This document shows positions 1-5,765 of a stretch of DNA of 5,765 bases, piece after piece (position 1 is the first letter of the stretch; each line of letters begins with the position of its first letter). The stretch lies in contig CAMNLN010000229.1 of assembly GCA_946543025.1 (NCBI GenBank), positions 1 to 5,765 on the forward strand. The letters are read 5' to 3'. Source of the DNA: an uncultured Verrucomicrobiota bacterium. GTDB taxonomy: Bacteria; Verrucomicrobiota; Kiritimatiellia; RFP12; UBA1067. The notes beneath the pieces were generated by a model that was given only the letters and a program-made list of their open reading frames with translations, was not told the DNA's origin and did not search any database. Made by a program: the position numbers and the translations under genes.

Positions 1-75
1 GCGCCGGTCGGCGTCCTTGACGAGCTGGCCGCATTCGCGGACAAGGTCGATTATTGCCTCTGTGTCGTGTTTCAT
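1..75 (-). CDS. N-terminus of a leftward gene, product uncertain
   Basis: Twenty-five codons are visible on the minus strand, running from an ATG at 75 out of the left edge without a stop. The peptide begins MKHDTEAIIDLVRECG and continues QLVKDADRR. The start is well supported: a GAGGGG ribosome binding site (complement of 81-86) lies 5 bases upstream. The amphipathic helix with an 'LVRECGQLVKDA' pattern is reminiscent of the first helix of inositol monophosphatase/CysQ-type phosphatases. Twenty-five residues are too few to assign a family, so this is only a suggestion. There is no signal peptide, so the product is probably cytoplasmic. It is transcribed divergently from the secreted-protein cluster and probably does not belong to it functionally. 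Confidence 0.6.
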   Translation of the reverse strand, partial: MKHDTEAIIDLVRECGQLVKDADRR

Positions 76-80
76 GCATT

Positions 81-86
81 CCCCTC
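81..86 (-). promoter_or_regulatory. Ribosome binding site of the leftward gene
   Basis: On the minus strand GAGGGG stands 5 bases before the ATG at 75. It fixes that start and is the main reason for calling a real gene from so short a fragment. Confidence 0.6.
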
Positions 87-106
87 ATACGTGCCAGTTA
101 TTGTCT

Positions 107-134
107 ACCGCAATAGGATACCATATATTGCGGT
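107..134. promoter_or_regulatory. 9-bp inverted repeat, possible operator
   Basis: ACCGCAATA (107-115) and TATTGCGGT (126-134) are perfect inverted copies separated by 10 bases. The repeat lies 32-59 bases upstream of the leftward start codon, where a promoter for that gene would be expected. There is no T-run on either side, so it is not a standard terminator. A dimeric regulator site for the leftward gene is the simplest reading, but this is inference. A stem-loop in the 5' leader is the alternative. I see no convincing -35/-10 pair for the leftward gene. Confidence 0.4.
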
Positions 135-187
135 CGTTTGCATAGCTTGAGACCGCGGTGCCCGCCGCGCAAGCGGGGTTAGCTTTT

Positions 188-218
188 CGTAGCGAGCCAA
201 GCCGAGCGTAAGCGAGCC
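188..218. repeat. Short direct repeat, CGT(A)AGCGAGCC twice
   Basis: CGTAGCGAGCC (188-198) is repeated with one extra base as CGTAAGCGAGCC (207-218), a period of about 20 bases. It sits in GC-rich intergenic DNA between the divergent genes. It may be a fragment of a dispersed intergenic repeat. Nothing in the window shows a function or a third copy. Confidence 0.4.
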
Positions 219-302
219 GATCGGGTTCCCGCCCGCCGCAAGAATGACAACATGCCGATCGTCCTGTGCGATGGCGAGATTTATGTGCTTTGTCGAGTGT
301 GG

Positions 303-352
303 TTAAAGTTGATATGTCATTTCGCCATTTGGGACTTCGCTTTTGCTATAAT
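303..352 (+). promoter_or_regulatory. Promoter of the exoprotein-glycosidase unit, with shared upstream element
   Basis: An extended -10 box, TGCTATAAT, ends at 352 (hexamer TATAAT at 347-352), predicting a transcript start near 359 and a leader of about 36 bases before the ATG at 395. No -35-like hexamer lies 16-18 bases upstream of it. Instead AAAGTTGATATGTCATTTC lies at 305-323, preceded by TT. It contains a near-palindrome, TGATATGTCA (310-319), centred near -44.5. Almost the same element occurs at the same distance before the gene at 5164. The layout fits an activator-dependent promoter; the activator is not in the window. Confidence 0.7.
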
Positions 353-383
353 AACGCCGTACAACGTGAATCAACCTTAAGAT

Positions 384-390
384 GGAGGGG
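384..390 (+). promoter_or_regulatory. Ribosome binding site that sets the start at 395
   Basis: GGAGGGG is placed a few bases before the ATG at 395. It lies downstream of the -10 box and immediately before a signal-peptide start. This decides against the longer open frame beginning at 266. Confidence 0.75.
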
Positions 391-394
391 CTGG

Positions 395-2044
395 ATGAGG
401 TCAAAGTTAAGATTAATAGCATTGTGCATGGCGCATGCGGCAAGCGCCCTTGCGGCCATCAACAACGGCGTCGCCGTGACAGCTCTCCCGGCGCAGGACG
501 GAGACGGCGCGTATGTGTTCGGTAATGCGAGTTATGTGTCCCAGAACTTCTGGGACAACAATCTCGCGGCGGGAATTGCCTTTCCAGTCTGGGACGAAAT
601 CAAAGTCCCGTCTGGCTCCACGGTGAAATTAGTCGGAGGCGTTGCGCTCTCATCCCTCCCCGAAGGATGCACCTTAGACTTTTCAGGCTGCACCCACCTT
701 CTCGTCACGGACGCCGCCGTGTTCGGTTCCGGGTTCACGGTTCCTGCGGGCATGACTTATCTCTTTGCTCCATGCGTGGTGACCGTGGACGGAACGACCG
801 CGTCGTTCGGAAGCCTGGCAAACAGTGGCGTTATTGACGCGCCGATTGAGCTCAACGGAACGAACAATGTTGGCGCCGCAAAGGGGAACGTCGTCTTCAA
901 CAATGCCATGACGGGCGGGGATTCCGGATATATGCAGCTGTCGGGATTCAGCCGTACCGTCACGTTCAACGGGGCATTGGCCTACGACGGCACGATTCGT
1001 CTGCGAGATTCACAGCGCAACCAGCGTGTCTTCGTCAATTCTCCCGCTGCGGAAGCAAGGATTGGCACTCTTGAGGGAAAAGATTGGGGAAACGACAAGT
1101 CGAACGAGACGCACGGTGCCCCTCAGCAGTTGATCTACACTCCGGCTTCGCCCACGCCCTGCACGCTGGTCGTGGGCAACTTCAACCAAAACGAGCTGGG
1201 TGGGCTGCTTGAACCGGACGAATCTGGGCATTTCCACTACCGACGTTGGGGCGTGATCCTCTCTACATGCTCAAACAATACTATATGCGTCTCTAACATC
1301 GTTAGACACGGAGCGGTTCACCTGGTGGCCTGTTCGAACGGTTCCTATACCTTTGGCAACGAGCCGGCCTTCGACCAGGGTTTTGGCAATTTTGAAATCG
1401 TCCATCTCGGGAAAAATGCCCAAGGCCACGCGGACCGCTCCCCAAAATTCTATCCATCACCGAATGTGAACCTTAAGTTCACAGGGCGTTTTACTGGGAA
1501 TTACCGTAGCACCGCGCCATCCTTTGACTACACGGGGGAGTCGAACACCGTCAACCGTGGCACACTCGACATGTCTGGTGCCGAATCCTACGAGCATGAG
1601 CACCAGCCGATTCTCATCACTGGGTATAGCCCGTGGAATTTGCCGCGGTCAATCAAAGTCCATCCCAATCTCGCCGCGACCACGACCAATATCGTTACCG
1701 ACACGCGCTGGGTGATGCCGCTCGACTTCGGCACCGCCGACCCGGATGAAATCGACTACGCGCGGTGCGAAACGGACGCGATCCTGTCCGTGCCTGCATC
1801 CGGCACGGTCGTGGTTTCCAACGCGACCACCGCCGCCGGTGCTTCGATCATCCCCGGACGCTATCCGGTCATCACGGGAAACGCGGTGGTCAACTCCGCC
1901 GATGCGACTGGAGCCGACGCATTTGCTGATTGGACTGTCGAGCGGGCCGGCAGGTGGGGCGGGTATATCGTCGAGCTTGACAAGACGGATGCCGGTTTGT
2001 GGATGGTCGTAAAGAAGTCTGGCTTGGCGATTTTTGTTCGCTGA
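395..2044 (+). CDS. Secreted beta-strand-rich protein of unknown function
   Basis: This is a 549-residue exported protein with no domain that I can name. The start at 395 is chosen because it follows a GGAGGGG site and opens a classic signal peptide, MRSKLRLIALCMAHAASALA, with cleavage likely near residues 18-20. The frame stays open back to an ATG at 266, but that lies upstream of the promoter. The mature part is rich in Gly, Asn, Thr, Ser and Val, with alternating beta-strand patterns such as TVTFNGALAYDGTIRLRD (about 188-205). This is the style of autotransporter-associated beta-strand or beta-solenoid exoproteins. The last 15 residues, LWMVVKKSGLAIFVR (535-549), are a compact hydrophobic/basic tail that looks like a conserved ending. 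There is no visible catalytic motif, LPXTG or PEP-CTERM. It shares a transcript with the glycosidase that follows one base later, suggesting a role in surface display, adhesion or glycan binding (inference). Confidence 0.85.
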   Translation: MRSKLRLIALCMAHAASALAAINNGVAVTALPAQDGDGAYVFGNASYVSQNFWDNNLAAGIAFPVWDEIKVPSGSTVKLVGGVALSSLPEGCTLDFSGCTHLLVTDAAVFGSGFTVPAGMTYLFAPCVVTVDGTTASFGSLANSGVIDAPIELNGTNNVGAAKGNVVFNNAMTGGDSGYMQLSGFSRTVTFNGALAYDGTIRLRDSQRNQRVFVNSPAAEARIGTLEGKDWGNDKSNETHGAPQQLIYTPASPTPCTLVVGNFNQNELGGLLEPDESGHFHYRRWGVILSTCSNNTICVSNIVRHGAVHLVACSNGSYTFGNEPAFDQGFGNFEIVHLGKNAQGHADRSPKFYPSPNVNLKFTGRFTGNYRSTAPSFDYTGESNTVNRGTLDMSGAESYEHEHQPILITGYSPWNLPRSIKVHPNLAATTTNIVTDTRWVMPLDFGTADPDEIDYARCETDAILSVPASGTVVVSNATTAAGASIIPGRYPVITGNAVVNSADATGADAFADWTVERAGRWGGYIVELDKTDAGLWMVVKKSGLAIFVR

Positions 2045-2045
2045 T

Positions 2046-4814
2046 ATGATTTGCTGCAGTACGACAAAGATTCTCATTTGCGCGCTTGCGATGTGCTTGG
2101 CCTTTGGCGCTGCAGTCGGGCGGCCCGTTGCAGTTTTCGATTTCGAAAAGTGGAACGATTCGAGAGACTGCCCTGCCGGCGAAGACTGGCGATGGGGCTT
2201 TTCGCAGCAAGGGACGAACGGCTTCGCGGTCTGCGAACTTTCTCAGGCTGAGTTCCATGACGGACGCGCGAGCCTCCACCTAAAGGATGCAAACAAGGGC
2301 AACCTCAACCATACGATGTGGTATCAGTTCACCCGGGACGAGGCGAAGTCGATGGGAGGGAAGGTCGTGCGCGCCTCGGCCTGGATCAAGCAGGTGTCCG
2401 CGTCGGACCCACGGTCGGTCGGCATTGCGCTTTACGCCAATGGCTCCGACGGCAAGTCGGTATATGTCCGCAACGGAGTCGGAACGACAGCTGCATCCGA
2501 TTGGGTCTGCGTACATGCGGTGGCTAAAATGCCGGACGAGACGAAGTCCGCGCGGCTTGTATTCAACTGCGCGAACGGCTATGGAAACACCGGTGAAATA
2601 TATGTCGATGATGTTGTTGTTTCCACCGACCGGGGTGACCATCCAGAGCCCACGCTGCTTCCGCCGTCCGCCGATGCTGGATGGAACTTTTCATTGCCGG
2701 AGCCGGAAGACACGCCAGAGGAGTCCGCCTACAGGAGCGGATGGCGCGAACAGCCTCCGGCGGATGAGGACGGGAGGGCGCGCCCGAAGATCGAGAACGG
2801 GACGTGGTATATCGGCGACCATCCCGAGTTCTACATGGGCGTATGGCTCTACAACTCGGACAGGCAATGGGGGCCGAATGCAAATCCGCTCGGAATAGAC
2901 CATCCGGCGTACACGACTCCGCCCGGCGCGGAGCTGTTCCGGGAGATGGGTTTTAATTCGTCGCAGATATCGGCGGCCCATTCTCAGATCGGCGCCGTCG
3001 TGAGGGGTTTCCCCCTGCCCCGGGAGAGCAAGCCTTCGCGCAAGGACTGGAAGAGCGATGATGCGGACATTGCGCGTTTCTTCAAGCGGTTTGGCGACAT
3101 GCCGATGGTGCTCGACTTTGCGTTCGGGTACGACAAAAGATATCCGAAAGAGGCGCAGTCGCTTCTGGACCAGCGCAAGTCTGGCAGCGCGTGGCATGCG
3201 TTCGTTCCGTTCTGCCCGCATGTCCCCGAGGGGTGGCGGTACTACCGCGACTATTTCCTCGGAGGTGCACGCGCGGCGATGAGAAATGGGTGCAACGTGT
3301 TCCTCTACGAGCTTTTCAACGAATCGTCGTGGAACGACATGTGTCGTTCGAACGTGCAGGAGTTTGCGCGTGCGATGAAAGCGCGCTACGGCTCAATCGC
3401 GGCGGCGAACGAAAAGTGGGGAACATGCTTCGATGCTTTTGATGACGTGGCATGCCAGGTTGACTTGAAGCAGTTTCCGGGCGTTTGGTACGACTGGTGC
3501 AGGTTTTCGTCAAAGTCCTATTGCGGACTGCTGCAGCGCGGCATTGAGACGATCAGGTCGGTTGACAGGCGCGGGAACGTCTATTTCACGGAACAGGAGT
3601 CCGGCACTCCGTCCGAGCACCGCGGCATAGACTACCGTGACGTTGCGGACACGCTTGACGCGCTTGCCGTCGAGGGCGGGTGGCGCTACGGTTTCGGCAC
3701 AGACTACAGGGCGAAGAGCGAGATGGAGGCGGTAGTTGCGACGAAGGGCTCGCGGCATTTCTTCAACTGCGACTTCTATCAGGCGCTCGCGAAAGGGCGC
3801 AAGCCGGTAGTGAACAACGAACACTACTGCACGCGCTTCGAGAACGGCAAGCGCGTTCCATCGCGACGGACCGATTACATAACCTCGCTCTGGCTCGAAG
3901 TCATGCATGGCGTTTCCGGAAGCTTCTTTTACGTGTGGGACAAGCGCTACTGGGAGGCGAACACCCCCGAGAAGGCATACGCCAACGTCGTCAATCCCTC
4001 CTACAAGTCGTCGTCGCTTCTTAACCCCTACAACGTGAGGCCGGAGGATCTTTGCGCGTTCAGTATGTTCATGGACGAGCTCGCGCCCTTCAAGGACAAG
4101 GTTCTCCCTTTCCCGCGGACCAAGCCCGCGACCGTCGCAGTCTTCTACTCGAAGGCGACAAGCATACAGCGCGATTCGCTTCCGTCCCTGAAGGGAAGGC
4201 CCGGCGTCTCTGATTGGTACGCAGCGCTTCTTCACGCGAACTTTCCGTGCCGGGTGGTGTTCGACGAGGATGTGTCGAGCCTCGGTCCGGAAGTGCAGGC
4301 GCTTGTGTTCCCGGCTGCGGCATGCTGCGCGACGAACGTGATTGACGCAGCCCGGAGGTTCCAGGAGCGCGGCGGGCTTGTGCTCGCAGATGAAGAGGCA
4401 TTCCGATTCGACGAATACATGAAGCCGCTGCCGGAAGATCCCGGCTTTGTTCGCGTGAACAATGCGGCTGCTGCCGTCGAGCGTCTTGTTGCGGCGAACG
4501 TCACGCGCTATTGCGTGCTGACCCCAGTTGATGGACGCGGCCCGATTTTAGCCGCCGACGTGCAGATTGTCGACAGAGGGGGCTTCAAACTCGTCTGCTG
4601 CGCGGCCATGGGGGAGACGTCCGCGCGGCGGGCGCGACTTGGGCTTTGCGGCCTATTGCCCGGCATCCAGGGGTTCGTTCTGGAGAATCCGGTATCCAAG
4701 AGGGTGTATCAAAAGGACGGCAAGAAGGTATGGACGGACGCCGATCTTGAAGATGGCGTGGAAATAGAGCTTCCTCCGCAGGAGCGGGTCCTTCTCGTTC
4801 TCAGGAATCCGTGA
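2046..4814 (+). CDS. Secreted glycoside hydrolase, GH42-like (clan GH-A) with N-terminal carbohydrate-binding-type domain
   Basis: This is a 922-residue exported enzyme predicted to hydrolyse a glycoside by the retaining mechanism. A signal peptide occupies about residues 1-25; there is no proper lipobox (Met, not Gly/Ala/Ser, precedes Cys17). Residues about 30-193 form a beta-sandwich of CBM4/9 type, starting near DFEKW and ending EIYVDDVVVS. After a Pro/Glu-rich linker, a TIM-barrel region runs from about 252 (GTWYIGDHPEFYMGVW) to 665. The NE of LYELFNESSW gives E426 as likely acid/base, and E592 in VVNNEHY is the likely nucleophile; their spacing of 166 resembles GH42. Residues about 672-830 resemble the GH42 trimerisation (GATase-like) domain, followed by a C-terminal beta-sandwich. 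The ATG at 2046 follows the previous stop by one base and has no evident ribosome binding site, so translation is probably coupled. A TTG at 2034 is an alternative start. The family number and substrate are not certain; beta-galactosidase is only one option. Confidence 0.85.
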   Translation: MICCSTTKILICALAMCLAFGAAVGRPVAVFDFEKWNDSRDCPAGEDWRWGFSQQGTNGFAVCELSQAEFHDGRASLHLKDANKGNLNHTMWYQFTRDEAKSMGGKVVRASAWIKQVSASDPRSVGIALYANGSDGKSVYVRNGVGTTAASDWVCVHAVAKMPDETKSARLVFNCANGYGNTGEIYVDDVVVSTDRGDHPEPTLLPPSADAGWNFSLPEPEDTPEESAYRSGWREQPPADEDGRARPKIENGTWYIGDHPEFYMGVWLYNSDRQWGPNANPLGIDHPAYTTPPGAELFREMGFNSSQISAAHSQIGAVVRGFPLPRESKPSRKDWKSDDADIARFFKRFGDMPMVLDFAFGYDKRYPKEAQSLLDQRKSGSAWHAFVPFCPHVPEGWRYYRDYFLGGARAAMRNGCNVFLYELFNESSWNDMCRSNVQEFARAMKARYGSIAAANEKWGTCFDAFDDVACQVDLKQFPGVWYDWCRFSSKSYCGLLQRGIETIRSVDRRGNVYFTEQESGTPSEHRGIDYRDVADTLDALAVEGGWRYGFGTDYRAKSEMEAVVATKGSRHFFNCDFYQALAKGRKPVVNNEHYCTRFENGKRVPSRRTDYITSLWLEVMHGVSGSFFYVWDKRYWEANTPEKAYANVVNPSYKSSSLLNPYNVRPEDLCAFSMFMDELAPFKDKVLPFPRTKPATVAVFYSKATSIQRDSLPSLKGRPGVSDWYAALLHANFPCRVVFDEDVSSLGPEVQALVFPAAACCATNVIDAARRFQERGGLVLADEEAFRFDEYMKPLPEDPGFVRVNNAAAAVERLVAANVTRYCVLTPVDGRGPILAADVQIVDRGGFKLVCCAAMGETSARRARLGLCGLLPGIQGFVLENPVSKRVYQKDGKKVWTDADLEDGVEIELPPQERVLLVLRNP

Positions 4815-4819
4815 TGTGA

Positions 4820-5053
4820 GAAAAGGGCAGGGGCTATGCTGAAGTCCTCGACGAGTTCATGATGGGAGGCGACCTTCTCGTCGCGCCGGTGATGGAGGAG
4901 GGCGCGGTTGCGCGCAAGGTCGTCCTGCCTCCCGGGAAATGGCTTGCGGACGACGGCAAGACGTACATCGGCCCTGCGACAGTGGAAGTAGTGTCGCCAA
5001 TAGAGAGGCTGCCGTACTTTCTGCAAAGTTGTATGGCGCAAGTTTCAGAATAA
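4820..5053 (+). pseudogene. GH31 C-terminal fragment (headless remnant)
   Basis: An open stretch of 77 codons between an in-frame stop at 4817-4819 and TAA at 5051-5053 reads EKGRGYAEVLDEFMMGG, then DLLVAPVMEEGAVARKVVLP, then PGKW, and ends its recognisable part at IERLPYF. This matches the end of the GH31 barrel and the start of the following beta-sandwich: in GH31 enzymes a [DE]xFMxGxxLLVAPVxxxGAxxRxVxLPxGxW block follows the catalytic acid. The catalytic part, normally hundreds of residues upstream, is absent, and the DNA before it is the intact glycosidase gene in another frame. An internal ATG at 4859 could in theory give a 64-residue peptide, but it lacks a ribosome binding site. It is best read as what remains after a deletion that joined the 3' end of a GH31 gene to this cluster. 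Confidence 0.75.
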
Positions 5054-5079
5054 AGGGTGCCTTTTCGCGCCCTGTCTTT
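5054..5079 (+). terminator. Weak rho-independent terminator-like hairpin
   Basis: AGGGTGC (5054-5060) pairs with GCGCCCT (5067-5073) through seven pairs including one G-T wobble, around a CTTTTC loop. It is followed by a poor T-tract, GTCTTT. The hairpin starts directly after the stop of the GH31 remnant and precedes the next promoter, a sensible place to end the upstream transcript. It may be the original terminator of the lost GH31 gene. The short T-tract keeps confidence moderate. Confidence 0.45.
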
Positions 5080-5107
5080 GATCCTGGCGTGCAGATGACG
5101 TCGGTGC

Positions 5108-5157
5108 TTAAAGTTGACATGTCATTTCATTGCGCCTGCGCGTCTTTTTGGTACAAT
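5108..5157 (+). promoter_or_regulatory. Promoter of the beta-helix gene, with shared upstream element
   Basis: AAAGTTGACATGTCATTTC at 5110-5128, preceded by TT, holds a perfect 10-bp palindrome, TGACATGTCA (5115-5124). Exactly as in the promoter at 303-352, 32 bases separate its TTGACA from the -10 hexamer, TACAAT (5152-5157), which is preceded by TG in extended -10 form (TGGTACAAT). TTGACA cannot act as a -35 at that distance. The predicted transcript start falls on or next to the ATG at 5164, so the message may be leaderless. Confidence 0.7.
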
Positions 5158-5163
5158 AGAGGC

Positions 5164-5765
5164 ATGAAAAAGATTGTGATTTTGTTTTTCGCCGTTCTTG
5201 CACAGGCGGTGTATGTCTTTGGAGAGGGACTTGCGCGTGAACTGGAGCGGGAATGCGCAAAAGAGGGAATGTGCGTCCTTCCCGATGCGTCGCGTGCGCG
5301 GATCAAGGCGGTGTTCGAGAAGCGGATCGCGGAAATACGCGGGACGCCGAACATGGAGGTGAAGGCCGGAGCGGAATGCCGCTATCTTTCCGGGAAGGGC
5401 GACGACGCGGCGGACGGAAAGACGCCTGCCACGGCGTGGCGCACGACGGCGCGGCTCGAGAAGGAGAATCTTGCGCCGGGTTCGTTTGCCCTCTTCGAGC
5501 GCGGCGGCGTGTACCGCGGCGGATTCCGCGCGTCGAAGGGCGTCACTTACACGGCCTACGGGAAAGGCGCGAAGCCCCGCATCTATTCCTCGCCGGAAAA
5601 CGGTGCGGATCCCGCGAAGTGGGAGCGCACAGATGCCCCGAATGTATGGCGCTACAAGATCGGCGAAAAAGACGTGGGGACGATTGTCTTCGACGGCGGC
5701 GCGGCACACGCGATCAAGATAATCCCGGTGTACAACGACGACGGAACGTACACGCAGCAGTACGG
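5164..5765 (+). CDS. Secreted right-handed parallel beta-helix protein, N-terminal part
   Basis: Two hundred codons are visible and the frame is still open at the window end. A signal peptide, MKKIVILFFAVLAQA, is followed by cleavage near residues 15-20. After a charged region (about 21-75), the segment KGDDAADGKTPATAWRT (from about 78) and then LAPGSFALFERGGVYRGG (about 103-120) and GVTYTAYGKGAKP form the familiar entry to secreted parallel beta-helix proteins. In these, a 'D.A.DG.TP.TAW.T' block precedes the first helical coils; the family includes polysaccharide lyases and glycosidases. The catalytic coils would lie beyond the window, so enzyme class and substrate cannot be stated. The ATG at 5164 is the only start that gives the signal peptide. 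AGAGG ends one base before it, too close for a normal ribosome binding site. The promoter element shared with the upstream unit suggests co-regulation. Confidence 0.85.
   Translation, partial: MKKIVILFFAVLAQAVYVFGEGLARELERECAKEGMCVLPDASRARIKAVFEKRIAEIRGTPNMEVKAGAECRYLSGKGDDAADGKTPATAWRTTARLEKENLAPGSFALFERGGVYRGGFRASKGVTYTAYGKGAKPRIYSSPENGADPAKWERTDAPNVWRYKIGEKDVGTIVFDGGAAHAIKIIPVYNDDGTYTQQY

Noticed and set aside
161..187. Hairpin CCCGC / GCGGG followed by CTTTT, as a terminator
   Set aside because: The stem is only five pairs, the T-run is seven bases away, and no rightward gene lies upstream in the window to be terminated.
382..384. ATG at 382 as start of the exoprotein
   Set aside because: It is in another frame and overlaps the GGAGGGG site that serves the ATG at 395.
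3510..4235. Minus-strand open frame of 241 codons inside the glycosidase gene
   Set aside because: It is fully embedded in a gene with clear catalytic motifs. Its composition is Arg/Val-rich without domains, and it has no promoter or ribosome binding site.
5114..5119. TTGACA as an ordinary -35 box
   Set aside because: A -10 at 17 bases would fall on TGCGCG (5137-5142), and the good TACAAT lies 32 bases away. The first copy (TTGATA, 309-314) shows the same 32-base gap, so the hexamer belongs to a different element.
5122..5709. Long minus-strand open frame (195 codons) opposite the beta-helix gene
   Set aside because: It is Arg-rich with no domain pattern, and it is a mirror of the GC-rich codon use of the real gene, which has a signal peptide and a recognisable beta-helix start on the plus strand.
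1..5765. CRISPR array, tRNA/rRNA gene or insertion sequence
   Set aside because: I saw no regularly spaced repeats, no cloverleaf or rRNA segment, and no transposase-like frame or terminal inverted repeats.

Overview
The window reads as a piece of a moderately GC-rich, Gram-negative-type genome specialised in secreted carbohydrate-active proteins. The combination of an orphan, Gly/Asn/Thr-rich beta-strand exoprotein, a secreted clan GH-A glycosidase, a GH31 fragment and a secreted parallel beta-helix protein resembles members of the PVC group, especially Kiritimatiellota/Lentisphaerota-like gut or sediment bacteria. This placement is inferred from protein style only; there is no rRNA or other phylogenetic marker in the window.

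Layout. Positions 1-75 hold the first 25 codons of a leftward gene with a good ribosome binding site. Positions 76-394 are a divergent intergenic region with a 9-bp inverted repeat (107-134), a short direct repeat (188-218) and a rightward promoter (303-352). Two tightly packed rightward genes follow: a 549-residue secreted beta-strand-rich protein of unknown function (395-2044) and a 922-residue secreted glycoside hydrolase with a GH42-like architecture (2046-4814), separated by one base. Immediately downstream lies an open but headless fragment matching the C-terminal part of a GH31 alpha-glycosidase (4820-5053), then a weak terminator-like hairpin and a second promoter (5108-5157). That promoter drives a secreted right-handed beta-helix protein (5164 to the window end, incomplete).

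The most notable signal is that the two rightward promoters carry almost the same 21-base element (20 of 21 identical) around a TGACATGTCA palindrome. In both cases it sits exactly 32 bases (TTGAYA end to hexamer start) upstream of an extended -10 box (TGNTAYAAT). There is no usable -35 at the normal distance. This looks like a shared activator site that places both transcription units in one regulon for exported polysaccharide-active proteins.

The likely joint role is extracellular or periplasmic glycan breakdown. The glycosidase and the beta-helix protein would act on polysaccharide, and the beta-strand protein would serve as a surface or binding component. The GH31 remnant suggests that the cluster once held another glycosidase, or that a deletion or rearrangement joined two loci here.
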